Positions 1 to 5,619 of a DNA stretch of 5,859 nucleotides are shown here, in pieces. How positions within the stretch are numbered: the stretch's first letter is position 1; each line of letters opens with the position of its first letter. The notes below the pieces were generated by a model. That model worked only from the letters and a program-made list of their open reading frames with translations. It had not been told where the DNA came from and ran no database searches. The position numbers were made by a program, and so were the translations under genes. The stretch lies in assembly GCA_902772085.1 (NCBI GenBank), contig CACXZL010000194.1, forward strand, positions 1 to 5,859, given 5' to 3'. This DNA comes from an uncultured Coriobacteriaceae bacterium (lineage in GTDB: Bacteria > Actinomycetota > Coriobacteriia > Coriobacteriales > Atopobiaceae).

Positions 1-281
1 GAGACTCTGGCGTTTCCGTTTTCACGGCATCGCCAAGGCGCCAGCAAGCAAGCGGCGACTCACGTAGTGAGCGAGCGAAGCGAGCGCGGAGCCGCTTGCT
101 GGCATGCGCAGGGACTCGTGGTGTGAACTGTAACCATTTTCCGATCCCGCTCGGATTGCCGCTCAGTAGGACAGGAACGAAAGAGGAGCCATTCAACGGA
201 AATGCCGGACGTTACGCATGCGTCGTCTGCGTTTGTATGCCAAACTCATGGGAGGCACAGTCAGCGTTTGGAGGAGCAAAA
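1..281. other. Non-coding leader region with no supported gene
   Basis: I find no convincing gene here. The frame of the first membrane protein stays open back to position 3, but the residues it would add are Arg/Ser/Cys-rich and unlike the hydrophobic protein that follows. A different frame is open from position 2 to a stop at 65-67 and could be the last 21 codons of an upstream gene, which cannot be tested here. The region contains a large stem-loop (40-103), a small 5-bp hairpin (140-144 with 151-155), and a 10-bp palindrome ACGCATGCGT (214-223). I checked for cobalamin, c-di-GMP, FMN and TPP riboswitch signatures by eye and saw none. No clear -35/-10 pair stands out. Confidence 0.6.
40..103. 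repeat. Large stem-loop with 13-bp arms and a 4-nt CAAG bulge
   Basis: The arm at 91-103 (GCCGCTTGCTGGC) is the reverse complement of 40-56, apart from four extra bases in the left arm, where CAAG is written twice. Ten of the pairs are uninterrupted (47-56 with 91-100). The loop holds a second small hairpin, CTCAC GTA GTGAG (59-71), followed by a purine-rich run GCGAGCGAAGCGAGCGC. No T-run follows on the + strand, so it is not a classic intrinsic terminator for a rightward transcript. It may be an extragenic repeat or the structured end of an upstream transcript. The pairing is directly visible; its role is unknown. Confidence 0.55.
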
Positions 282-1127
282 ATGTTTTTTGACCCATTCC
301 TCGTAGCCTTCTCCTTTGGGGTCGGAATCCTGGGAGCAATGCTTGGTGGCGTGCAGACGTTTATCTGCACCGGGTTTGCGGGCATCGTCGTGTACACGCT
401 TAAGGCCGCCGGCGTGGAGCCCACGTTTCTCGGCGGCACCGTACTCAACACACTCTTGTTACCGGCCATCATCTTCAACGGGTCGGCGGTGGCCACCGCA
501 GTCGCGGCTCGAAAATACCCCGACAAGATAGAGGGCTGGAACATCACGCGGTCGCTCATCTTCCTGCACGACACCATCATCATGCTGGTGGGCGGACTTG
601 CCGGCTCAGGTGGTTACCTGCTCTTCTCGCTCTTGTCGTATATAGGGCTGCCCGCTGATGCCGGCGCGGTGTCCATGATCATCTTTGGCGTCATCGTGCG
701 CCTCACGTTGAGCAACGGCAGGAAATGGAATCCAGATGCCACACTGTACTATCGTGAGCAGGGCTGGCGGTATTGGGTTTTCCAGACCGTCAACTGCCTT
801 GCCATCGCATCGGTCTTCGCGTTCATCTTGCATGAGGCGGGACCGGAGTTCTATGGCGTTGGCTTCTCGATCTCCGCGGCGTTGCTTCTATTTGACTACG
901 CAGGCGACGGGCAGAAGATGCCGACCACCCATCAAATCACAAACGTCGTCGGCGTAGCGCTTGGACTCACTGGCGGAAGCATTCCCCTCGCAATCGTCTT
1001 TGCCCTTATCGCAAACCATACCTATCTGGTATTTGCCAAATACTTCAACGACAACTGCTCCACGCACATCGACCCGCCCGCGGTGGGCATAGCGGTAGGC
1101 ACCCTGCTGCTCAATCTCATTTTCTAG
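282..1127 (+). CDS. Multi-pass integral membrane protein, unknown function
   Basis: This encodes a 281-residue, strongly hydrophobic protein. I chose the ATG at 282 because GGAGGAG (270-276) sits at the right distance and the hydrophobic protein begins at once (MFFDPFLVAFSFGVGILGAM). In-frame ATGs at 96 and 237 would add soluble Cys/Arg-rich residues. Likely membrane segments lie near residues 3-22, 24-40, 52-76, 91-122, 127-142, 166-186, 189-206, 220-253 and 265-281. There are Gly-rich helices (GVGILGAMLGG near residue 13) and a polar patch before the last helix (about 254-267, ending THIDPPA) that may form a functional site. A conserved-looking THQITN stretch sits near 216-221. I do not recognise the family. 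The layout suggests a transporter or channel, but no substrate can be named. The oxidoreductase starts 54 bp downstream with no terminator-like hairpin between, so co-transcription is possible. Confidence 0.85.
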   Translation: MFFDPFLVAFSFGVGILGAMLGGVQTFICTGFAGIVVYTLKAAGVEPTFLGGTVLNTLLLPAIIFNGSAVATAVAARKYPDKIEGWNITRSLIFLHDTIIMLVGGLAGSGGYLLFSLLSYIGLPADAGAVSMIIFGVIVRLTLSNGRKWNPDATLYYREQGWRYWVFQTVNCLAIASVFAFILHEAGPEFYGVGFSISAALLLFDYAGDGQKMPTTHQITNVVGVALGLTGGSIPLAIVFALIANHTYLVFAKYFNDNCSTHIDPPAVGIAVGTLLLNLIF

Positions 1128-1181
1128 CGCCGTTCACGCTCAAGGAGACGCGTCGGCACGCACGTCAGGAGGAGGACGTCT

Positions 1182-2119
1182 ATGAGACTCGGCATAGTGG
1201 GCACGGGAAAGAGGAGATCGCCGCCATCGCGGGCACGCCTCGTTCTTCCGCAACGGTCGAGGCCATGGCAGACAAATACCGCGCCGCCGGTCGCTACACC
1301 GACTGGCACGACCTCATGGCAGACGAGCGCGTCGACACCGTGTACGTCGCCACGCCCAACTCCTTGCACTACGACGTGACCAAAGCCGCACTTCTTGCCG
1401 GCAAGGACGTGATATGTGAAAAGCCCCTTACGAGCCGTTTCGATCAGGCGGAGAAGCTCGCACGGCTGGCCAAGAAAAGAGGCAGATTCCTGTGGGAAGC
1501 CGTCGTCACGACGCGCCAGCCAAACTACAAGAACGTCAAGCGGCTGCTCCCCCGCATCGGCACCGTCAAGATGGCGACGACGACTTTCAGCCAGTACAGC
1601 TCTCGTTACGATGCGTTCCGCGCAGGAGAAGTCCTGCCTGCCTTTGACCCCACCAAGGCGGGGGGCGCCTTGATGGACCTTGGTCTCTATACGCTCACGT
1701 TCACGCTGGGGCTCTTTGGCGAGCCGCTCAGGGCGACGTACGTACCAAACATCGAGCGAGACATCGACACCAGCGGCGTTGTGATTCTTGAATACGACGG
1801 ATTCACGGCGCTCAACATCTGTGCGAAGGACTCTGGCGCACCAAATCGCGCCGTCATACAAGGCGTCGATGGCTGGCTGTGCATGGATTCGGCACCAAGC
1901 ACCTGCGGTGCCGTCACGCTGCACCTCAACGACGGCACGGAGGAGCTTTGCGACGACAGCTTGCCCAGCGTATATGAGGCCGAGTTTCGTCAGTTCAAGG
2001 CGCAGCAGGAGGCCGGCGACCTTCAGGCATGCTTCGCCGATCTCGAGGAGAGCCTTCTGGTAAACCGCATTCAAAACGAAATCCGACGCAAGGCCGGCGT
2101 GCTCTTCCCCTCCGACTGA
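1182..2119 (+). CDS. Gfo/Idh/MocA-family oxidoreductase, frameshifted near the N-terminus (possible pseudogene)
   Basis: This is an NAD(P)-dependent sugar or polyol dehydrogenase-type protein. A strong AGGAGG (1170-1175) precedes ATG 1182, which reads MRLGIVGTGK, the Rossmann GxG motif. That frame then goes astray and stops at 1377-1379. Dropping back one base at 1211 continues the family sequence (EEIAAIAGTPRSSA) to the stop at 2117-2119. Counting from ATG 1265 (284 codons), visible motifs are VDTVYVATPNSLHY (23-36), the EKP motif (52-54), GGALMDLGLY (133-142) and a family-like C-terminus ending GVLFPSD. The joined product would be about 312 residues, against roughly 325-340 for the family. 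Only about 70 residues separate GTG from EKP instead of about 84, so part of the first Rossmann helix seems absent. The rest is intact. It could be a recent pseudogene, a sequence error, or a frameshift-expressed protein. Starting at 1265 would lose the whole nucleotide-binding motif, and its ribosome binding site is poor. The substrate is unknown. Confidence 0.85.
1205..1211 (+). other. G GGA AAG heptamer at the frame junction of the oxidoreductase
   Basis: The reading frame from ATG 1182 runs acG GGA AAG across this site. A -1 slip gives GGG AAA and then GAG GAG ATC, exactly the frame used by the rest of the oxidoreductase. The heptamer fits the X XXY YYZ pattern, and the same GGGAAAG serves the phage lambda G/GT frameshift. 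A 6-bp stem (1237-1242 with 1258-1263, with an inner CCG/CGG) lies downstream, but its 25-nt spacing is too far for a typical stimulator, and no Shine-Dalgarno-like stimulator lies 10-14 nt upstream. The heptamer may be chance at the junction of a deletion. Confidence 0.4.
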
Positions 2120-2122
2120 CGG

Positions 2123-2134
2123 TTGTCATGACAA
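2123..2134. promoter_or_regulatory. 12-bp perfect palindrome TTGTCATGACAA
   Basis: A perfect 12-bp palindrome lies four bases after the oxidoreductase stop codon and ahead of the next gene. It has no loop, so it suits a DNA-binding dimer site better than an RNA hairpin. No regulator gene is present in the window, and the role as an operator is only a suggestion. Confidence 0.3.
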
Positions 2135-2143
2135 GCCTTGCGA

Positions 2144-2189
2144 GATGCTCCAACGTCGCGTTGCTCCAGGGCGTTGGAGCATCCTCTTT
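2144..2189 (+). terminator. Likely intrinsic terminator or attenuator after the oxidoreductase
   Basis: GATGCTCCAACG (2144-2155) and CGTTGGAGCATC (2172-2183) form a perfect 12-bp stem with a 16-nt loop, followed by CCTCTTT. The stem begins 25 bases after the oxidoreductase stop, as expected of a terminator, although the T-run is short. GCTCCA occurs twice (2147-2152 and 2163-2168), and the second copy can pair with TGGAGC (2175-2180) in a shorter hairpin that excludes the long one. That leaves room for attenuation ahead of the downstream gene. Confidence 0.55.
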
Positions 2190-2282
2190 GGTCGACCACG
2201 ACATCAGCCGAGCGTTTGCGAGCGCTTGTTTTGTGGAATACTTGCAAGGGGTTGTTTGGCCTTCGGTACGAGGCGGTGGCAT

Positions 2283-3074
2283 GTGTTTGAGCTCATAGGC
2301 GGCATACTGATACTCATAGCTGTTTTGACCTTCATAAGCTTTGCGCTAGTGGGTCTCGGCATCTACGGAGCCGCCAAGGGTCTCAGCGCGGTTTTTCGTC
2401 GTCTCACCGGCAAGACGCGTCGACCAAGGGCAATGGGGCCTTCAAAGGACTCTTCGCGGCAATCGCAGCACACGGCCCCTTCCCCAGTCGAAGCGCCTCC
2501 TCGCCCACAAGTGCACCCCTACGTGCACCTCGATGTCGACGGCGGGGCAACCGCTCAGGGTATAGAAGACGTCATGCGCGCCTACACGCATGAGCGTGTC
2601 GTAGGCCCATACGCCCAAGCGGCCATGCAGTCGCTCGCGATGGCACGCAGACGTGAGGGCAGCCTCATGTCCGAGATAGACAGCAGGTTCTCCCCCAGAA
2701 GCATCAGCTGGGACCATTTCGCTTCCACCGTCAAAGAAGCGCTCGACGCCATCCTGCGCAATTGTGCCCTGCTTGCAAATCGCGTGCAGACGTTTGACAT
2801 CGAAGACTACGAGCACAGCGAGTGGTTCTACAGCACCGGCGGCGAGATGGCAAACGGCAAACGAAATCCCGCCGTCCTCAAGCGCTGGGAGCTTCTGCGC
2901 GAGACGAAGGCCGAGATGGATCGTCTCTGCGAGGCAAACGACGGGCTCCTGCTTGAACTGGACAAGCTCTCGGCGGAGTTGGGAAAGATGCGGAGCGACC
3001 AATCAACGGAAGAAAGCTCCCGTGTTGCCGACGAGGTGAAGAGGCGTGTCGAGGAAACGAAGTATTACCGATAG
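2283..3074 (+). CDS. Membrane-anchored protein with helical C-terminal region, unknown function
   Basis: This encodes 263 residues from GTG 2283, chosen because GAGG (2270-2273) is well spaced and the membrane segment follows immediately. An in-frame ATG at 2145 would add 46 Arg/Cys/Trp-rich residues encoded across the terminator-like hairpin, so I rejected it. Residues 2-30 (starting FELIGGILILIAVLTFISF) form one strong membrane helix. A basic stretch (39-49, RRLTGKTRRPR) follows, suggesting the rest is cytoplasmic. Residues 50-80 are a Pro/Ser/Gln-rich linker. Residues about 92-263 look soluble and mostly helical, and about 200-260 have coiled-coil character rich in Glu, Lys and Leu (RETKAEMDRLCEANDGLLLE). 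No catalytic motif is visible and I do not recognise the family. It could be an anchored scaffold or cell-envelope factor, which is a guess. It runs convergently toward the cell-wall hydrolase, so the two are not in one operon. Confidence 0.8.
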   Translation: MFELIGGILILIAVLTFISFALVGLGIYGAAKGLSAVFRRLTGKTRRPRAMGPSKDSSRQSQHTAPSPVEAPPRPQVHPYVHLDVDGGATAQGIEDVMRAYTHERVVGPYAQAAMQSLAMARRREGSLMSEIDSRFSPRSISWDHFASTVKEALDAILRNCALLANRVQTFDIEDYEHSEWFYSTGGEMANGKRNPAVLKRWELLRETKAEMDRLCEANDGLLLELDKLSAELGKMRSDQSTEESSRVADEVKRRVEETKYYR

Positions 3075-3091
3075 GGGATACGGCGTGTCTT

Positions 3092-3229
3092 CCCCGCCCC
3101 GAGAGAGGCGCCAGAACCACAAGACGCCATGGAAGGCGACCGCGCACAGTTCCGCAGGAGCGAGGACTGTCTGAGCACGGGCGCTCGTCCATGGCGCCGT
3201 AAGGATGTGACGCCTCTTTCGGGGCAGGG
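3092..3229. terminator. Nested inverted repeat between convergent genes, possible bidirectional terminator
   Basis: The 161-bp gap between the two convergent genes is filled by nested dyads. The outer arms 3096-3110 and 3211-3225 pair over 15 positions with one G-T wobble, and three more pairs follow outside a single mismatch (3092-3094 with 3227-3229). Inside, CGCCATGG (3125-3132) pairs with CCATGGCG (3189-3196), and ACAGTTC (3146-3152) pairs with GGACTGT (3164-3170) including one wobble. A local alternative hairpin, GACGCC (3209-3214) with GGCGTC (3228-3233), is followed by TTCTACTT and could end rightward transcripts. No long T-run is present on either strand, so termination is likely but unproven. 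A small mobile or extragenic element is another option, though I see no target duplication. Confidence 0.5.
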
Positions 3230-3235
3230 CGTCTT

Positions 3236-5404
3236 CTACTTGAGTCTCAGCACGTACTCCCAGAGGTCGTCGCCGTGGAAGTCCACCACGGAGATCTCAT
3301 GGCCGTCCTGGTCACCTGGATAGCCGGAGATGGAATGGTACTCGGACGACATCGCACCCACGTTCAATCCGTCGCCAAGGTAGAATTCCGTATGCTGCGT
3401 CGTGTTCAGCAGAATGTCACCGCGCTCGAGCTGCGACATCGAGCGGAATGGCATGACGAGCCATCCGCATTCACGAAGGTTCTCAATCATGTTTCCCGTA
3501 TAGATGGCATCCCCCGTATCCAGACCTGCAAGATTTAAGCAGGTAATCACAAAGGACGAGCAGTCGTAGTCCGGCCCCCACCGATTCAGCTGACTATAGC
3601 CATGCGAGTCGTCGTATGCCATGCCCACCGCTATGCCGAGGTATGCCTCAATCGTGTTTTTGCGCTCGTTCGCGTCATAGTACACCCTGGGAATATCGGC
3701 ACTTGCGTCGCTCGGAGCCGTGCCAAACTCCGGTACGAGGGAGATCTGATAGGCATCGATGCCCGTGCCGAACCCGATGGTTCCGGCGTCGGCTCCATTC
3801 TTTGCCCATTGGAGCCAGCCTTTGTTTGCGATATGCGCACGATAATACACGTCATACAGGTTTGCCAGCTCTCCCGTGAGGTTCATGCGAAACGCGTCGA
3901 TGCTCGCCCCGGATGCTCCGGCAACCTCGCCATCCGTATAGGTCGGCGACCATTCGCCGTCGAGAGGACGTACCTGATACGCAATGCCGCCTTCGGGACA
4001 GCCCTCCGGCGTCGCGATGGAGACCTTCAACGCGTCAAGTATCTCGCCATTTACGACGCCCGACACCTCCTCGTTTCCACAAGCGCCCTGCCAGACGATA
4101 CCGTCATAGCTCGAGTCGTATGCGATGTGCGCCGCGGCCACAAACGACGAAGCGGAAACGCCATCCACAAAGCTCGCAGGGTCGGTTCCCTTTGGCACAA
4201 GGCGCACCTGCAGGGCCTCCATGCGCCGCGCCAAGCCCTCCGTTCCGGCGTTCTCGCCGTTCTTTGCCCAGCCAAGCCAGCCCAAACTCTGTACGTGAGC
4301 ACGATAGTACACGTCGTAGTGATCGGCGACCTCGCCCGTGAGCCTGAAGGTAAACGCCTCCACGCGCTTCGATTCTCCCGTCGTCCCCGCGATGCCGCCG
4401 GAGTGCACTTCGTTCATCCAGCCATACGTCTGGGTATGACACTGGTACACGATGTCGCCCTCGTACTCGTTTGCGGCGTTCAGACGAGCGGTGACCGCCT
4501 CCATGCGCAGACTTCTTCCAAAGGTCCCCACCTCACCGGTACGCTCTCCCTGCCAACCGATGCTCTGCACATGGGCGTCAAGCAAAATGTCGGTACCGTC
4601 ATAGAACGCGACGCCACCAGTGCCTATAGGCGCGCTGCCCTTCTCCTGGAGCTTGATCTGGATTGCCTCGATACGCTTGCTCTGGCCCGTAGACCCTACC
4701 GCCTCACCATTGGCCGTCCAATCAAGCCAACCATATGACTGTATGTGAACTCGATACACGACGTCATATTTCTGCGCGAGCTCATCGGAGAGCTTGATGC
4801 GTAGCGCCTCGATGCGTTTGGACATGCCCGTCGTGCCGACCTGAGCTCCGTCGGAAAGCCATTGCGTCCAACCCAGGCTCTGCACGTGCGCCTTGTAGGT
4901 AATGCCGGGGATCTCTTTGCCCTGCGCGTCTTGCAGTTTGATCAAGAGACTCTCGAGCCTCTTGCCTTCGCCCGAAGTGCCCGCGAGGTCGCCGTCCTTC
5001 TTCCACTCCTGCCATCCATAGGACTGAACGTGGCTCTGGTACAACACTGAGGGCTGCTCGGAAGCCACCTGCTTCTCACTTGCAGACGAAGCCCGCGCAT
5101 CTTCCGTCTGCGCTTGGGCGAACTCCTCCACCTTGGCGTCTTGCGCGTCGGCAGTGGGCGCCGCGCTTTCTGCTGCTGCGGCCACCTCATCCGCCTGCGT
5201 AGAAGCGTCCGCATCGGCTGGCGCGTCCAACTGTACGGGCTGCTTCTCTTGGCTGGTCTCTTGAACGTATGCAGTGCGATCTCCTTCAGCCGTTTCCGCT
5301 TCCTGCGCACGCGCAATCGCGCCAAGCGGCTGCATGGCGAGCACCGTCGCCAGCGTGCATGCCGCAAGACTCCTTGCCTTTGCATGCTTTGTCTTCTTTG
5401 CCAT
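3236..5404 (-). CDS. Secreted peptidoglycan hydrolase: ChW repeats plus NlpC/P60-type domain
   Basis: This encodes 722 residues. On the minus strand GGAGGG (complement of 5411-5416) lies 6 nt before the ATG. Residues 1-33 are a signal peptide (basic MAKKTKHAKAR, a hydrophobic core, then an ARA|Q cleavage site). About 34-118 are an Ala/Glu/Asp/Gln-rich linker. Residues about 119-565 hold roughly nine ChW-type repeats (HVQSxGW...GTxGxxxRxEA), with key Trp near 131, 179, 226, 284, 329, 376, 438, 485 and 530. Repeats 7 and 8 have lost the GW core. About 570-722 form an NlpC/P60 or Amidase_5-like domain with Cys615 in YDCSSFV, His671 in QHTEFYLGDG and a family-like tail (GDQDGHE, then WEYVLRLK). 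The predicted role is cutting peptide bonds or amide links in peptidoglycan outside the membrane, with the repeats binding wall or host material. No LPXTG or second membrane helix is seen. A 20-bp palindrome lies just upstream. Confidence 0.92.
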   Translation of the reverse strand: MAKKTKHAKARSLAACTLATVLAMQPLGAIARAQEAETAEGDRTAYVQETSQEKQPVQLDAPADADASTQADEVAAAAESAAPTADAQDAKVEEFAQAQTEDARASSASEKQVASEQPSVLYQSHVQSYGWQEWKKDGDLAGTSGEGKRLESLLIKLQDAQGKEIPGITYKAHVQSLGWTQWLSDGAQVGTTGMSKRIEALRIKLSDELAQKYDVVYRVHIQSYGWLDWTANGEAVGSTGQSKRIEAIQIKLQEKGSAPIGTGGVAFYDGTDILLDAHVQSIGWQGERTGEVGTFGRSLRMEAVTARLNAANEYEGDIVYQCHTQTYGWMNEVHSGGIAGTTGESKRVEAFTFRLTGEVADHYDVYYRAHVQSLGWLGWAKNGENAGTEGLARRMEALQVRLVPKGTDPASFVDGVSASSFVAAAHIAYDSSYDGIVWQGACGNEEVSGVVNGEILDALKVSIATPEGCPEGGIAYQVRPLDGEWSPTYTDGEVAGASGASIDAFRMNLTGELANLYDVYYRAHIANKGWLQWAKNGADAGTIGFGTGIDAYQISLVPEFGTAPSDASADIPRVYYDANERKNTIEAYLGIAVGMAYDDSHGYSQLNRWGPDYDCSSFVITCLNLAGLDTGDAIYTGNMIENLRECGWLVMPFRSMSQLERGDILLNTTQHTEFYLGDGLNVGAMSSEYHSISGYPGDQDGHEISVVDFHGDDLWEYVLRLK

Positions 5405-5423
5405 ATGCTTCCCTCCAGAGCAT

Positions 5424-5443
5424 GAAAATAAAGCTTTATTTTC
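5424..5443. promoter_or_regulatory. 20-bp perfect palindrome upstream of the cell-wall hydrolase
   Basis: The half-site GAAAATAAAG is followed directly by its reverse complement CTTTATTTTC, giving 20 perfectly symmetric bases starting 20 bp ahead of the hydrolase ATG. It is AT-rich in a GC-rich region and lies where a transcription start or operator would be expected. A weak -10-like CATATT on the minus strand (complement of 5447-5452) adjoins it, but no good -35 matches. It could be an operator for a dimeric repressor or a 5'-UTR hairpin controlling mRNA stability. The symmetry is seen; the function is inferred. Confidence 0.5.
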
Positions 5444-5473
5444 TCAAATATGCACTCAGACGCGCAAATCGGC

Positions 5474-5529
5474 TTGCACGGCAATTCACAGGTATTGCAC
5501 AAACATCGTGGCTCAGGCACTTTGCACAA
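5474..5529. repeat. Three TTGCAC hexamers in the divergent intergenic region
   Basis: TTGCAC occurs at 5474-5479, 5495-5500 and 5522-5527. The last two extend to TTGCACAA (5495-5502 and 5522-5529). Starts are 21 and 27 bp apart in the 215-bp region between the divergent hydrolase and glutaredoxin-like genes. They could be direct-repeat binding sites shared by both genes. Hexamers recur by chance, so support is weak. I found no well-matched promoter elsewhere in this gap: TTGCGG (5532-5537) and TAGCAT (5556-5561), 18 bp apart, are the best rightward pair. Confidence 0.25.
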
Positions 5530-5619
5530 GGTTGCGGCTCATCGGCTGTGGCGCATAGCATTCACGACAAAGGGGTAGACTATGTGCCGTACGATCGTCC
5601 AGCCAAGAAGGGAGTCACC

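Noticed and set aside
96..281. N-terminal extension of the first membrane protein from ATG 96 or 237
   Set aside because: The extra residues are soluble and low-quality, and the good ribosome binding site is placed for ATG 282.
1124..2074. A 316-codon open frame on the minus strand
   Set aside because: It lies opposite the oxidoreductase, which has clear family motifs. The antisense product shows no domain and is a by-product of GC-rich codons.
2145..2282. Upstream ATG for the third gene
   Set aside because: It would translate through the 12-bp hairpin and add unlikely residues. GTG 2283 has a spaced GAGG and starts directly at the membrane helix.
3602..4738. A 378-codon open frame on the plus strand
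   Set aside because: It is antisense to the ChW repeats. Its Arg/His/Cys-rich product has no recognisable features and mirrors the repeat periodicity.
3680..5050. Tandem DNA repeats suggesting a CRISPR array or satellite
   Set aside because: The periodicity is at protein level (ChW units), with diverged DNA and no identical short repeats or spacers.
4942..5529. A 195-codon minus-strand frame overlapping the hydrolase start
   Set aside because: It is an Arg/Ser-rich shadow of the hydrolase signal peptide and linker region in another frame.
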